NCBI GenBank assembly: GCA_964604135.1
Contig: CAZRXU010000081.1
Span: forward strand, 1 to 11,624
DNA length: 11,624 nucleotides
From: Sabulitectum sp964604135
GTDB taxonomy: Bacteria; Fermentibacterota; Fermentibacteria; Fermentibacterales; JCC-6
Direction of reading: 5' to 3'
In this document: positions 1 to 7,949 of the stretch, piece after piece
Position numbering within the stretch: position 1 is the stretch's first letter
Layout of the letters: each line of letters begins with the position of its first letter
Translations under genes and position numbers: made by a program
Notes under the pieces: generated by a model
What the model was told of the DNA's origin: nothing
The model's database searches: none
Seen by the model: the letters and a program-made list of their open reading frames with translations, nothing else

Positions 1-1058
1 CTGTTGATTGGAAAACACTGGGTATCCATTGCTCTGCAGCAGCCTCTGCTTACCTGCTTTCCAATAAGAAGAGCAGTTTCGCGAACCGAACCGAATTCCT
101 GAAAAATACCGTTCTTCACAGTGTACCATTTCTGGCCTGGAACCAGGTCATCATCCCATCCCCAGGTTGCCACCCCATAAGGCAGTGTGTTATCCGCCAG
201 AAAATTAACCAGAGAAGAACCATAACGAAGACTGCCCTGATCCGAGAGCTCTACAAAAGTTCTTCCTGCCATGTTCGCTTCCCAGCCAAGTGCTCTGTCG
301 CTTTCTGTAGGGTGCCCAACAGACTCGTGCATGGTAAGGCTCAGATGAATACCGTCCAGAAGCAGATCCATCCTGCCGGACGGGCTCTCATCTGCAAGAA
401 CCTTCATCAAAGCCTCTTCACGGGCTTTCTCTCCCCATGAACCGATACCGGACTGTTCTATCCATTCCCACCCAGCTATTCTGGCACCATCCTGCATGCT
501 TCGGCTCTGGGCATCACCCCCTGCAACTGCCGTGGCCATCACATCTGGCTGCGAGAATACAAGATTCGTTTCAATCAGGTCTCCTCTGGTGGTTCCAATT
601 ACTCTGTCTCTTTTTTCGAACCACAGCCCGGCATGACTGCTTTTTATTCTTGGGTCTTTCATCATGTCATCTGATACCTGCTGCAGCAGTGCGATCTTGT
701 CTTCCCTGGAAACTTCAAACGGGTCTTTTCTGCACGGACCGGTGTAAACTCCCTGCTGAATATCCAGAGGAGCGAGTTCAACCTTTCCCCTTCCGCCGGC
801 AGCCCTTGCAATCTCAACAGCTCTTGCCGCCGCAGCCTCAATGTCATCCAGCTCAAGACCGGTGCAGGCTGCAAAACCCCAACTCCCGTTAACAAGAACA
901 CGAATACCAACACCCTGTGTTTCAACAGTTCTGCAGTCATCAAGCCTTGCATTTCTGAAATCGGTGTTCTCGGTTCTAATCAGTTCAGCTCTGACCTCAC
1001 CGTAGTCAACACCTGCACTCTGAAGAATCCCAACGGTTCTCTGCACAAGATGTTTCAC
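1..1058 (-). CDS. tldD: TldD-type metalloprotease (TldD/PmbA family), 3' end outside window
   Basis: About 352 codons are visible from a GTG start at 1058; the C-terminus lies beyond the left edge. The family consists of zinc-dependent proteases. TldD pairs with PmbA/TldE to degrade unfolded peptides and mature some modified peptides in the cytoplasm. The key motif is HESVGHPTESDRALGWE, with HExxxH at residues 244-249; this distinguishes the catalytic TldD type from PmbA, which lacks it. The N-terminal part (residues about 1-200) matches the family's characteristic start, including VETQGVGIRVLVNGSWGFA. The third zinc ligand, a C-terminal Cys, would be outside the window. The GTG start overlaps the TGA of the upstream RseC-like gene by 4 bases (GTGA) and is preceded by AAGGA about 9 bases away, so the two are probably translationally coupled. 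A pmbA partner could follow beyond the left edge. Family call is firm. Confidence 0.92.
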   Translation of the reverse strand, partial: MKHLVQRTVGILQSAGVDYGEVRAELIRTENTDFRNARLDDCRTVETQGVGIRVLVNGSWGFAACTGLELDDIEAAAARAVEIARAAGGRGKVELAPLDIQQGVYTGPCRKDPFEVSREDKIALLQQVSDDMMKDPRIKSSHAGLWFEKRDRVIGTTRGDLIETNLVFSQPDVMATAVAGGDAQSRSMQDGARIAGWEWIEQSGIGSWGEKAREEALMKVLADESPSGRMDLLLDGIHLSLTMHESVGHPTESDRALGWEANMAGRTFVELSDQGSLRYGSSLVNFLADNTLPYGVATWGWDDDLVPGQKWYTVKNGIFQEFGSVRETALLIGKQVSRGCCRAMDTQCFPIN

Positions 1059-1495
1059 TCCACCACTTCCTTTTCTTTGCACTTTGCCACGATTTTCGCA
1101 ATTCTCATTTTGTAGGCAGGTCGTTTCCCCATTGTTCTGTTTGCTGATACTGCAATTATCAACCCAGCCACAAGCCCTGAAAACGCACCTATCGCCCCGT
1201 ACATAGGGCCGCTTTCAAGCATGATGAAGTACCCGGTAATCAGCAGTATAACCGGCAGCACCAGCGTGATAAAGATGATCTGCAGTGTAGCTGCAACCGG
1301 CAGCTCAAGCTCTACGATATCACCGGCTGAAACACCCGGCAGAGTTTCAGTGGTTATTATTTTTTCCTGGGGCTGTGTGCCTGTAATGGCTACACAGCTG
1401 TCTTTCGCTGCACACACATCGCAGCCGGAACCACCACCAACTGCAACCTTTGCTTCCCCGTTAACTATCTTCTGTACCACTCCCCTTTGAATCAT
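1055..1495 (-). CDS. RseC/MucC-family membrane protein
   Basis: 146 residues from the preferred start. The N-terminal part holds a cysteine cluster, C25-x2-C28-x5-C34 (GCDVC then KDSC), followed by a small soluble region with GDIVELELP and then two hydrophobic segments at about residues 70-92 and 97-117, ending in a basic tail. This matches the RseC/MucC family. Members modulate the sigma-E regulatory pathway in Proteobacteria or belong to the SoxR-reducing (Rsx/Rnf-related) system; in anaerobes they are often found near rnf genes. No rnf gene is visible here. An ATG twelve bases upstream (1507) is in frame, but it is itself part of the GGAGG that serves the ATG at 1495, so 1495 is chosen. 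The gene overlaps tldD by 4 bases and is likely first in that operon. Function in this organism is unknown beyond the family match. Confidence 0.82.
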   Translation of the reverse strand: MIQRGVVQKIVNGEAKVAVGGGSGCDVCAAKDSCVAITGTQPQEKIITTETLPGVSAGDIVELELPVAATLQIIFITLVLPVILLITGYFIMLESGPMYGAIGAFSGLVAGLIIAVSANRTMGKRPAYKMRIAKIVAKCKEKEVVE

Positions 1496-1500
1496 TTGCA

Positions 1501-1505
1501 CCTCC
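1501..1505 (-). promoter_or_regulatory. Ribosome binding site deciding the RseC-like start
   Basis: GGAGG lies 5 bases before the ATG at 1495 and inside the codons that follow the alternative ATG at 1507. It supports the shorter protein starting MIQRGVV. Confidence 0.75.
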
Positions 1506-1515
1506 ATATTTTACC

Positions 1516-1544
1516 AATTTAACCAAATATCCCAGGGATGTCAC
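1516..1544 (-). promoter_or_regulatory. Predicted sigma-70-type promoter for the rseC-like/tldD operon
   Basis: On the minus strand GTGACA (1544-1539) and TAAATT (1521-1516) are separated by 17 bases. The transcript would start close to the alternative ATG at 1507, leaving a very short leader containing GGAGG, which again favours the start at 1495. The -10 match is only moderate. Confidence 0.45.
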
Positions 1545-1576
1545 TTTCCTGCAGGAATAACGGAGAAGCAGACAAG

Positions 1577-1605
1577 TTGCAAATATCGCTGGTACCCAAT
1601 ATGAT
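1577..1605 (+). promoter_or_regulatory. Predicted sigma-70-type promoter for the cyclotransferase-like gene
   Basis: TTGCAA (1577-1582) and TATGAT (1600-1605) are separated by exactly 17 bases, giving four and five matches of six to the -35 and -10 consensus. A transcript starting near 1612 would have a leader of about 55 bases before the GTG at 1667. It diverges from the minus-strand promoter at 1516-1544. Confidence 0.6.
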
Positions 1606-1654
1606 ATTTAGTTAGCAAAACGTTCTACAGCCTTTGTCTACGGGGTTGTTCAGC

Positions 1655-1663
1655 AAAGAGGGG
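1655..1663 (+). promoter_or_regulatory. Ribosome binding site deciding the cyclotransferase start
   Basis: AAAGAGGGG precedes GTG at 1667, with GAGG 5 bases from the start codon. No comparable site precedes the in-frame TTG at 1634, so the shorter reading is preferred. Confidence 0.65.
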
Positions 1664-1666
1664 CAA

Positions 1667-2155
1667 GTGCTTTACTTTTCTTTCGGATCCAACATGTCTG
1701 AGAGGCGTCTTCTCCAGAGAATCAGGGCTGAGAAGATCGGTGTAGCCGTTCTGAACAGGCACCGGCTGCGGTTTCACAAACCCAGCACTCTTGACGGCAG
1801 CGCCAAGTGTGACATCCAGGAAACAGGGCAACCTGAAGATTTTGTACTGGGCGTACTGTACGACATCGAAGAATCTCAGAAGTCAATTCTTGACGAAATT
1901 GAAGGTCTTGGGTTTGGTTACGATCTTAAAACAGTTTCCGTAACTATTGACGGCCGGTCAGTTGAGGCATACTCCTACTACGCCACCAGTATTAACCCGG
2001 AATTAAAACCATATCACTGGTACAAGAGGCATGTTCTGGAAGGGGCAATCGAAAACAAAATGCCGAAAGACTATATACAGAGCATAGAGGCAGTTGAATC
2101 GGTTACCGATAAAGATGATGCAAGAAGGCAGAGAGAACTTTCGATCTACAGATAG
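1667..2155 (+). CDS. Gamma-glutamylcyclotransferase-like (GGCT/AIG2-like) protein
   Basis: 162 residues from GTG at 1667. The protein opens with YFSFGSNM (residues 3-10), the phosphate-loop-like signature of the gamma-glutamylcyclotransferase fold, and has the DEIEG motif at residues 76-80; by comparison with human GGCT the second glutamate, E79, is the likely catalytic acid. Length is usual for the family. Members release 5-oxoproline from gamma-glutamyl amino acids or gamma-glutamylamines in the cytoplasm; the exact substrate cannot be read from sequence. An in-frame TTG at 1634 would add 11 residues that do not resemble the family, whose members begin just before the YxxxGSN motif. The gene stands alone between a promoter at 1577-1605 and a hairpin at 2190-2219, so it is probably a single-gene transcript. 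Family call is good; precise activity is inference. Confidence 0.85.
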   Translation: MLYFSFGSNMSERRLLQRIRAEKIGVAVLNRHRLRFHKPSTLDGSAKCDIQETGQPEDFVLGVLYDIEESQKSILDEIEGLGFGYDLKTVSVTIDGRSVEAYSYYATSINPELKPYHWYKRHVLEGAIENKMPKDYIQSIEAVESVTDKDDARRQRELSIYR

Positions 2156-2189
2156 TTTTCCCCACCTGCTAAAAAGCAAATGTACACAC

Positions 2190-2219
2190 GCAAAAGGAGG
2201 GGAACCCCCCTCCTTTTGC
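2190..2219. terminator. Strong hairpin between convergent genes, likely bidirectional terminator
   Basis: A perfect 13-base-pair stem (GCAAAAGGAGGGG with CCCCTCCTTTTGC) closes a 4-base loop. It lies 34 bases after the cyclotransferase stop and 13 bases after the stop of the minus-strand C25 peptidase. Each arm contains a four-base A or T run, but there is no long U tract after either side, so efficiency is uncertain. Confidence 0.7.
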
Positions 2220-2232
2220 ACTGAAAACCTGA

Positions 2233-4635
2233 TTACCGAAGAACCATCACTGAATTCACTTCCGAAAACTCAGGTGTGTTGAGGCGTATATGGTAGATTC
2301 CGGCAGGCACAGTTGTGCCACCGGCATCACTGAGGTTCCACACTACACTGTGACTGCCGGCCTGCATCTCCCGGTTCAATATTGTTGTTACCCGGCGTCC
2401 GCCGAGATCGTAAACCTCCAGAGAAACTTCCGAAGCAGTTGCAATACTGAAAGACATTGATACCGTGCTTACTGTCGGATTAGGACTTACCGGGTAAAAC
2501 ATGTTTACCGCAACGGGGGAAGCAGTTTCTGATGTACCAACACTGGTTACAGCTATAGTTCCCCGGTAAGAAATATGATTTCTAGCCCAAACAGTAGCAT
2601 TGATCGTTCCTGTTGTTGCCGGTGTTGCATAAAGGCTGACCTGCCCCGAACTGTCTGTGTATCCCACCAGATAGATTTCGCCTGTTTTCCAGTTGCCTTT
2701 CTGTATACATACCCTGGCATTCGCAACAGGATTGCCTTCAGAAGTTACCGTAAAGAGAACAGGCGTGTTTCCGCCGATTGATGAAACGTGTGTTACGGCA
2801 AGGTTCGTTGCTGAATCGGTCCACATCGGCAGTTCCGGGTCGCCGAAGAGGTTGTATTCTTTCAGGCACCAATCCATGTAGACACTGTCCGGCGGGCTGT
2901 AGTAATCCATGCTGGTTCCATGTGCAATACCAAGATTGTAGAGGTCGTTCTGCCAGTGATCCTGATAGAATCTGATACAGAGCATTTCACTGGGGCCAGT
3001 ACATGGCCCGGCAAAGTTACCCCATCCGTAACGGCTGTTGAAGTTCCCAAATCCACCGCCATTGGGTGAATTCAGCCACGCGTCTCCACAGCATTCGGTG
3101 CCATCCAGATGCCCGATAAGGCAGGATATTGATTGCCAGATAGCAGGCAGATGACCACTTGAAATATTGGTCTGGGCCATGATATGAGCTGTTGTGTATG
3201 AGCTTCCGCTGGAAGTGTTCATAGAGGTTTCTGATCCGTGACTGGCATGGTAAACATGCTGAGGACCTGCATTTATCATGTTTATGGTGTTCTGGTAATT
3301 GTTGGTTCCAGTAGACTCGTAAAGCTTTTCCTGCTCCCACGATGAAGATGGAATGAAAGTAGAGATAGACTCGGCTGAAGCGCTGCCTGGAATATACGGA
3401 GAGTTCCACAGAATACCGGTGGTGTACCCAATTCTCAGCTCTTCAGGCGCTGTTTCAAAGTAATCTACGCTCTGGATTCTCTCAAAGATAAAAACCTTGT
3501 CCACAAAAATATCTGCCTCGGCAGTTGAGTTCACACTGGCTCTGCCTACCCACAGATCCGGATGGTAATCCACCTGGTCGTACCCGGAAGGCTGCGGGCT
3601 CTGGTAGGGATACGGAACCTCGCCCCAGACATTGTTTCCGTTTGAGTTCCACAGATCGGCACCTGGAGAAGTATCGTTTATGTCAGCGAAGTACAGATCG
3701 GAAGGTGCCTGTTCCTGATAACTGGAATTTCCAACCAGAAGAGCATCACGGCATTCAACTTTGTCATCATCACCAAAGATCAGAACGTAGTCTGTACCAT
3801 CATCGCGGCAATCGGTAAGAAATGCTCTCATTTCCTGCTGCAGATCTGCACCTGAGTAGTTGGACTGAACCCATGTTGTTGTGTAAACACTGGCTGGAAT
3901 GCCTTTCGCTGTTTTCCAGTCTGCCAGCTCCTGTGCCTGAGATACATAATCAGGGTGCGTAATTATTACATACTGACCGTATGTAAGGTCTCGTGGAGCG
4001 ACTATACTGGCTCCAGAACCGCTTACTTCCTCGGGATTAAGAACAAGCTTTCTTGCAATACCCATAGACATTTCTTCACTGAACAGGGTTCTTCTGCTAA
4101 CCAGCCTTACCGATGGATTCTCTTCGTAATCAACTGTAACAGCAAGATTGCTCAACACCTGAAGGCTCTTTGTGGCCGGGTTCCATCTCACAGGATGAAC
4201 ACTTACATAGGCAATGGGAATTCCCCACAGCACGCTTGAACTGGTAAGAACCGCAGGTTCGTCTGGAAAGAAGGAGTTGCGCGAATATATATGTTGATCC
4301 GGTAGAGCCTGAACCTGCTCAATACCGACTGAAATTGGAACACATCCGCTGGATGGCTGCAGTTCATACCTGCCGACGACAGTCTCCCACTCTTCATTAC
4401 TTACTCGTATACCTGTTGCGCTACAACCTGTTGGAAGAGCTATTTTAACCGGCATAACAGGAAGTGCAGGGGCACCGACTGAGAACATAGAAGGAGTGTT
4501 ATACATCGTCACTGATGTATAAAGTCCTTCTCTGGAAATGCTTATACCGCTGGCATCAAAAGGAACGGAAACAGTAAGCTCGCCTGCGTAGGCACCGGGC
4601 AGTGACAGAACCAGTATGAACAAAAGAGTCTTCAT
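2233..4635 (-). CDS. Secreted C25 (gingipain-family) cysteine peptidase with FlgD-like C-terminal domain
   Basis: 800 residues from ATG at 4635. Residues 1-17 form a signal peptide (MKTLLFILVL, cut likely after AYA). About 18-210 resembles the C25 propeptide domain. About 218-610 is the caspase-like peptidase C25 domain, with the probable catalytic histidine H466 in HASHGSET and nucleophile C505 in QSISCLIG, matching the HGS...C order of gingipains. About 611-700 looks Ig-like. About 708-800 is a FlgD-like/type IX-sorting-like domain (VSPNP, LEVYDLGGRRV, AGIYHIRL). Gingipains cleave after Arg or Lys; specificity here is unknown. The frame stays open 28 codons further up, but the signal peptide begins at 4635, with AAGGAT 8 bases before it. 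It follows the dehydrogenase beta gene by 87 bases and may have its own promoter. The enzyme should act outside the cell or at its surface. Confidence 0.88.
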   Translation of the reverse strand: MKTLLFILVLSLPGAYAGELTVSVPFDASGISISREGLYTSVTMYNTPSMFSVGAPALPVMPVKIALPTGCSATGIRVSNEEWETVVGRYELQPSSGCVPISVGIEQVQALPDQHIYSRNSFFPDEPAVLTSSSVLWGIPIAYVSVHPVRWNPATKSLQVLSNLAVTVDYEENPSVRLVSRRTLFSEEMSMGIARKLVLNPEEVSGSGASIVAPRDLTYGQYVIITHPDYVSQAQELADWKTAKGIPASVYTTTWVQSNYSGADLQQEMRAFLTDCRDDGTDYVLIFGDDDKVECRDALLVGNSSYQEQAPSDLYFADINDTSPGADLWNSNGNNVWGEVPYPYQSPQPSGYDQVDYHPDLWVGRASVNSTAEADIFVDKVFIFERIQSVDYFETAPEELRIGYTTGILWNSPYIPGSASAESISTFIPSSSWEQEKLYESTGTNNYQNTINMINAGPQHVYHASHGSETSMNTSSGSSYTTAHIMAQTNISSGHLPAIWQSISCLIGHLDGTECCGDAWLNSPNGGGFGNFNSRYGWGNFAGPCTGPSEMLCIRFYQDHWQNDLYNLGIAHGTSMDYYSPPDSVYMDWCLKEYNLFGDPELPMWTDSATNLAVTHVSSIGGNTPVLFTVTSEGNPVANARVCIQKGNWKTGEIYLVGYTDSSGQVSLYATPATTGTINATVWARNHISYRGTIAVTSVGTSETASPVAVNMFYPVSPNPTVSTVSMSFSIATASEVSLEVYDLGGRRVTTILNREMQAGSHSVVWNLSDAGGTTVPAGIYHIRLNTPEFSEVNSVMVLR

Positions 4636-4668
4636 TCTCAACCATCCTTCTACTGAAAATATTTGAGA

Positions 4669-4701
4669 CCAGGCGGGGCGAGTGTAATCTATATACATGG
4701 C
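4669..4701 (-). promoter_or_regulatory. Conserved upstream element of the C25 peptidase gene, copy 1
   Basis: On the minus strand GCCATGTATATA (4701-4690), then 14 bases, then CGCCTGG (4675-4669), ending 33 bases before the start codon. The same arrangement occurs upstream of the paralogous gene at 11246. TATATA/TATAGA could serve as a -10, with no good -35. A regulator site or a core promoter are both possible. Confidence 0.5.
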
Positions 4702-4722
4702 AGTGTGTATGCCAGCCACCTA

Positions 4723-5862
4723 TTACTTGAGTGCTTCCGTTCCGGCGAATGTTCTGTCAAGTCTCATTGAGTTGAGAACCATCCTGTCTTCTTCTGTAGA
4801 CTCTCTGGTTACAAGCCTGGCAACAACCTCTCCAACACCAGGGCCCAGCATGAAACCCTGTCCGCACATACCCACAGCAGCGTAGAAGCCTTCAGGGCCC
4901 ACCTGCCCTATTATCGGCGTACCGTCAGGTGTCTGCGGGTAACATCCCCTCCAGGTTCTTCTTACTTTCAGGTTAGAAAGCCTGGGATACAGCTTAACCA
5001 TTCTTGCCGCAACCTGCGGCAGAAAAACTGATGTTTCTTCGCGGCCCTTCCCCAGCAAAGGCGGGTCTGGCGTTATACAGAATACCACCTGACCGGTGCT
5101 GTACTGGTAGAAGTAGTAGTTGGCACTGCCGGAAGCTCTGCTGATATCGACAACCATGGGGTTGAAAAACCTCAATACCGGTTCGGTTATTCCGGCTTCG
5201 TGCATATCGGGATATACAGGAAGCTCAATCCCCACCATGACGCCAACCTCACGAGCATATGATCCTGCGCAGTTGATAACCTTTTCAGCTGAATAACTGG
5301 CTTTTTCAGTTACAACGGTGAATACACCGTTGTTCTTCACTGACTTTACGGTTTCCCCGAAGTGGAATTCTGCCCCGTGTCTTACAGCGTGTCGGTAAAA
5401 GGCATATGAGCTTTCCATGGGGCTGGCACTGCCGTCTTCAGGAGAGAATGTTCCGCCAAGAAGCCCACGGCGGTTGATACCAGGTACCTTTTCAGCAATT
5501 TCCTCTGCACTGCGCCAGGAAATGTTCAACCCGGCTTTCTGCTGTGCCGGAATAATACTTTTCAAGGAACGGGAAATTTCTTCTGAATAGGATACAAATG
5601 TGTAGCCACCCATAAACCAGCCTATATCTTCATCATGGGTTTGCTTCCATGTGGAGAAAGTCTTCAGTGAATGCAAACTAAGAGCCACCTTTGCAGGGTC
5701 GCTGTGTGTTGCTCTGATTCCTCCGATGGCACACTTGTTGTTACCCTGCCCGGATGACATACCTGAATCAAGTACGAGAACCTTCACACCTCTCTGCGCC
5801 AGAGACATTGCCACAGGGGTTCCAACAGAACCTGCACCTATAACTATTACCTCGTACATCAT
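4723..5862 (-). CDS. FAD-dependent oxidoreductase, DAO family (sarcosine oxidase/proline dehydrogenase beta-like subunit)
   Basis: 379 residues. The N-terminus has a Rossmann FAD-binding motif GAGSVG (9-14) followed by LVLDSG ending the second strand near D32. It continues with CAIGGIRATHSD, typical of the beta subunits of heterotetrameric sarcosine oxidase, dye-linked L-proline dehydrogenase, hydrogen cyanide synthase HcnC and opine oxidases. The C-terminal part has TPDGTPIIGQVG and GMCGQGFMLGPGVGE, the usual flavin-contacting end of the DAO fold. This subunit would oxidise the C-N bond of an amino or imino acid and pass electrons to the large subunit encoded just upstream. The start ATGA overlaps the large-subunit stop by 4 bases. 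A second ATG follows directly (5859), and AGGAGG is 4 bases from the first and 7 from the second, so the second may be the real start. Substrate cannot be assigned. Confidence 0.85.
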   Translation of the reverse strand: MMYEVIVIGAGSVGTPVAMSLAQRGVKVLVLDSGMSSGQGNNKCAIGGIRATHSDPAKVALSLHSLKTFSTWKQTHDEDIGWFMGGYTFVSYSEEISRSLKSIIPAQQKAGLNISWRSAEEIAEKVPGINRRGLLGGTFSPEDGSASPMESSYAFYRHAVRHGAEFHFGETVKSVKNNGVFTVVTEKASYSAEKVINCAGSYAREVGVMVGIELPVYPDMHEAGITEPVLRFFNPMVVDISRASGSANYYFYQYSTGQVVFCITPDPPLLGKGREETSVFLPQVAARMVKLYPRLSNLKVRRTWRGCYPQTPDGTPIIGQVGPEGFYAAVGMCGQGFMLGPGVGEVVARLVTRESTEEDRMVLNSMRLDRTFAGTEALK

Positions 5863-7934
5863 TCGTCCTCCTCTCTGCCGCAGAATATCCCAAGTGGGGT
5901 TTCCGAGAAAAGAGGTCTCTTTGTAAAATCGGTGATCTCATCGGGGTCTATTCCCTCTGATCTGATAATACGGGGAATAAGGGTTTCGCAGGTTTTTCCT
6001 CCGCATGCCCCGAACCCTGCCCTTGATCTTGCTTTCAGTTCGTTCATGTCCCGCACACCCTCACGCAGAAGCTGTCTTATCTCTCCTGCTGTAACCCTCT
6101 CACAACGGCAGACTATGGCACTATCTGCAATGGGCAGCTCCGGAACTGTCTTTTCAGGTACTGTTACATTCGGTTCCTGCACTCTCACACCGGCAACTCT
6201 GTTGGCAATACTGTTGTGAACTTCCAGGTCAAGAAGCAATGTTAACGGGAAACCGGGAGCAGCTTTGAGACTGATGACTGTGCCGGTTCCAATTGTTTCG
6301 CCTTCCCATTCTGTTACAGTTACGGTCTGTCCTTTCCCAACAACCCAGTCTCCAAGCTCCCATGGAACTGTTACAATGGGAAACTCTGTGTTTTTCCTGT
6401 AGTCAACCAGAGTGATCGCCAGACCAGGGCATATCGCAACACACTTTTTGCACCCGATACAGCCTCCGCTGTACTGCGGAAGTCCTTTGATGGGATGACC
6501 TGAAGTTGTTATTAAACCTTTGGGACAGATGGTCATACATGGGTTACACGGTATCTCCTGCAAACAGTGAATAACAGGAAATACGCCTTCCTGCTGCTTC
6601 GATTCCCGGTATTCCGACACCGTTCCCCCGGGACTTTTCAGAACCTCTGCCTTCTCAAGCCAGTCCGCAGGTATTTCAACTGTTTCTCCGCGAAGACTGT
6701 GTGCAATTTTTCTGCCGCAGATCTTCCCGCTGAACACAGCGGCACTGGCCTCGGCTATTTCTTCAGAATCACCGGTAAGCATGGAAGGAATTCCGTATTC
6801 AACTGCTTTGGTGTGGAACTCATTCACAGAGCTGAGACCCACGGCAACCAGAAGAGTATCGACTTTAAAACTCTTTTCTGTTCCCGGAATCGGTTTGAAG
6901 TTTTCATCCACAGCGGAAATGATTACACTCTCAAGGCTTTCCTTTCCATGGGCGGCAAGCACCGTGTGTCTTGTGTAGATTGGAACTCCCAGACGGGCTA
7001 TTTTGTCGGCGTGCACCTTGTAACCACCACACCGATCCATCCCCTCTGCAAGGCCCACAACAGTCATTCCCGCCTGAATGGCGTGGTAAGCACCTATAAG
7101 GCCCACATTACCTCCGCCGAGAACAAATATCCTCTCTGAGCATCTGATCTGATCTCTGTTAACAAGGGTTTGAAATGCTCCTGCACCGTACACACCTGGA
7201 AGTGTGCAGCCTGGAAAGGGCAAAGACTTCTCTCTGGCCCCTGCAGCCACAAGAAGCTGCCGGGGCTTAACTATCCTGTAGCCGTCAGACTTTCTCACTC
7301 CCACCGTTCCATCGCTGAAAACTGCAAGCACAACTGATTCAAGCCACACATCAACTAACTGAAACTCCCGGAGTTCTCCGGCAATAATTCCGGCGATTTC
7401 CGTTCCCCTGACACCTGCACGGCAATCTTCTTCAGAACCGAAAAACTTGTGGGTCTGAAGAACCAGTTTTCCGCCCAGCCTGTCTTTGTCATCCACAAGC
7501 ACAACTTTGAAGCCTGCTCTGCCAAGCTCCATTGCCGCAGATATACCTGAAGGTCCGGCTCCGATAATCAACACATCGGTCTGCAGTTTCTCCGGCATAT
7601 TTACATCTGGAGGCTCGATGTCTCCCAGAGAAGGAAGACCCTCAACAGACTGCACAACCATGCCCTCCACCAGAGGAACGATACAGCTCTTGAGTGGAAT
7701 TCCGTCAATTATCAGTGTGCACTGGGAACACTGCCCGTTGGCACAGAAAAGACCCTGCGCGCCGCCGTCTTTGTGATGGTGACCGAAAACATGCTCACCG
7801 CTGGCGAACACGGCGGATGAAACCATCTCACCTTCCCTGCCGATCATTTCTCTTCCGTTAAAGGTGAACTTCACCCAGTTATCGGGAAGAGGAGGCAGAA
7901 CCGGATGCCGCATTATTCTGGCTTCAGTTACCAA
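5859..7934 (-). CDS. Multi-cluster iron-sulfur flavoprotein, alpha-like subunit of an amino-acid dehydrogenase
   Basis: 691 residues from a TTG start. Domains in order: an N-terminal [2Fe-2S] domain with C64-x4-C69-x2-C72-x11-C84; a pyridine-nucleotide-disulfide-oxidoreductase module with FAD motif GAGPSG (125-130) and a second dinucleotide motif GGGNVG (273-278); a two-cluster ferredoxin segment with C457, C463, C466, C470 and C492, C495, C498, C502; a linker of about 90 residues; and a BFD-like [2Fe-2S] domain with C609-x-C611 and C644-x4-C649. These modules are separate proteins or partial fusions in HcnA/HcnB, opine oxidases and archaeal dye-linked proline dehydrogenases. Together with the DAO-family subunit downstream it should form a membrane-independent dehydrogenase passing electrons to NAD, ferredoxin or a quinone; the acceptor is not evident. 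An in-frame ATG at 7913 is a weaker alternative start because the ribosome binding site suits the TTG. Confidence 0.87.
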   Translation of the reverse strand: MVTEARIMRHPVLPPLPDNWVKFTFNGREMIGREGEMVSSAVFASGEHVFGHHHKDGGAQGLFCANGQCSQCTLIIDGIPLKSCIVPLVEGMVVQSVEGLPSLGDIEPPDVNMPEKLQTDVLIIGAGPSGISAAMELGRAGFKVVLVDDKDRLGGKLVLQTHKFFGSEEDCRAGVRGTEIAGIIAGELREFQLVDVWLESVVLAVFSDGTVGVRKSDGYRIVKPRQLLVAAGAREKSLPFPGCTLPGVYGAGAFQTLVNRDQIRCSERIFVLGGGNVGLIGAYHAIQAGMTVVGLAEGMDRCGGYKVHADKIARLGVPIYTRHTVLAAHGKESLESVIISAVDENFKPIPGTEKSFKVDTLLVAVGLSSVNEFHTKAVEYGIPSMLTGDSEEIAEASAAVFSGKICGRKIAHSLRGETVEIPADWLEKAEVLKSPGGTVSEYRESKQQEGVFPVIHCLQEIPCNPCMTICPKGLITTSGHPIKGLPQYSGGCIGCKKCVAICPGLAITLVDYRKNTEFPIVTVPWELGDWVVGKGQTVTVTEWEGETIGTGTVISLKAAPGFPLTLLLDLEVHNSIANRVAGVRVQEPNVTVPEKTVPELPIADSAIVCRCERVTAGEIRQLLREGVRDMNELKARSRAGFGACGGKTCETLIPRIIRSEGIDPDEITDFTKRPLFSETPLGIFCGREEDE

Positions 7935-7941
7935 TTCAGAT

Positions 7942-7949
7942 CTCCCTTT
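7942..7949 (-). promoter_or_regulatory. Ribosome binding site supporting a TTG start
   Basis: AAAGGGAG is 7 bases before the TTG at 7934 and directly follows the stop codon of the zinc-ribbon gene. The first in-frame ATG (7913) is 28 bases from this site, too far to be served by it. Confidence 0.65.

Noticed and set aside
437..892. 151-codon open frame on the plus strand
   Set aside because: It is antisense to the well-supported tldD reading, has no family resemblance, and its composition (many Cys, Pro, His) is typical of a shadow frame.
1634..1666. TTG start adding 11 residues to the cyclotransferase-like protein
   Set aside because: No ribosome binding site precedes it, while AAAGAGGGG stands at the right distance from GTG 1667, where the family normally begins.
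3017..3409. 130-codon minus-strand frame inside the C25 peptidase gene
   Set aside because: Overlaps the catalytic core of the peptidase in another frame, and the peptidase reads through intact with its His and Cys.
4636..4719. 28-codon N-terminal extension of the C25 peptidase frame
   Set aside because: It covers the intergenic region and the conserved upstream element, and would bury the signal peptide that starts at 4635.
6567..7139. 190-codon open frame on the plus strand
   Set aside because: It lies wholly antisense to the dehydrogenase large subunit, whose domains are continuous across this stretch.
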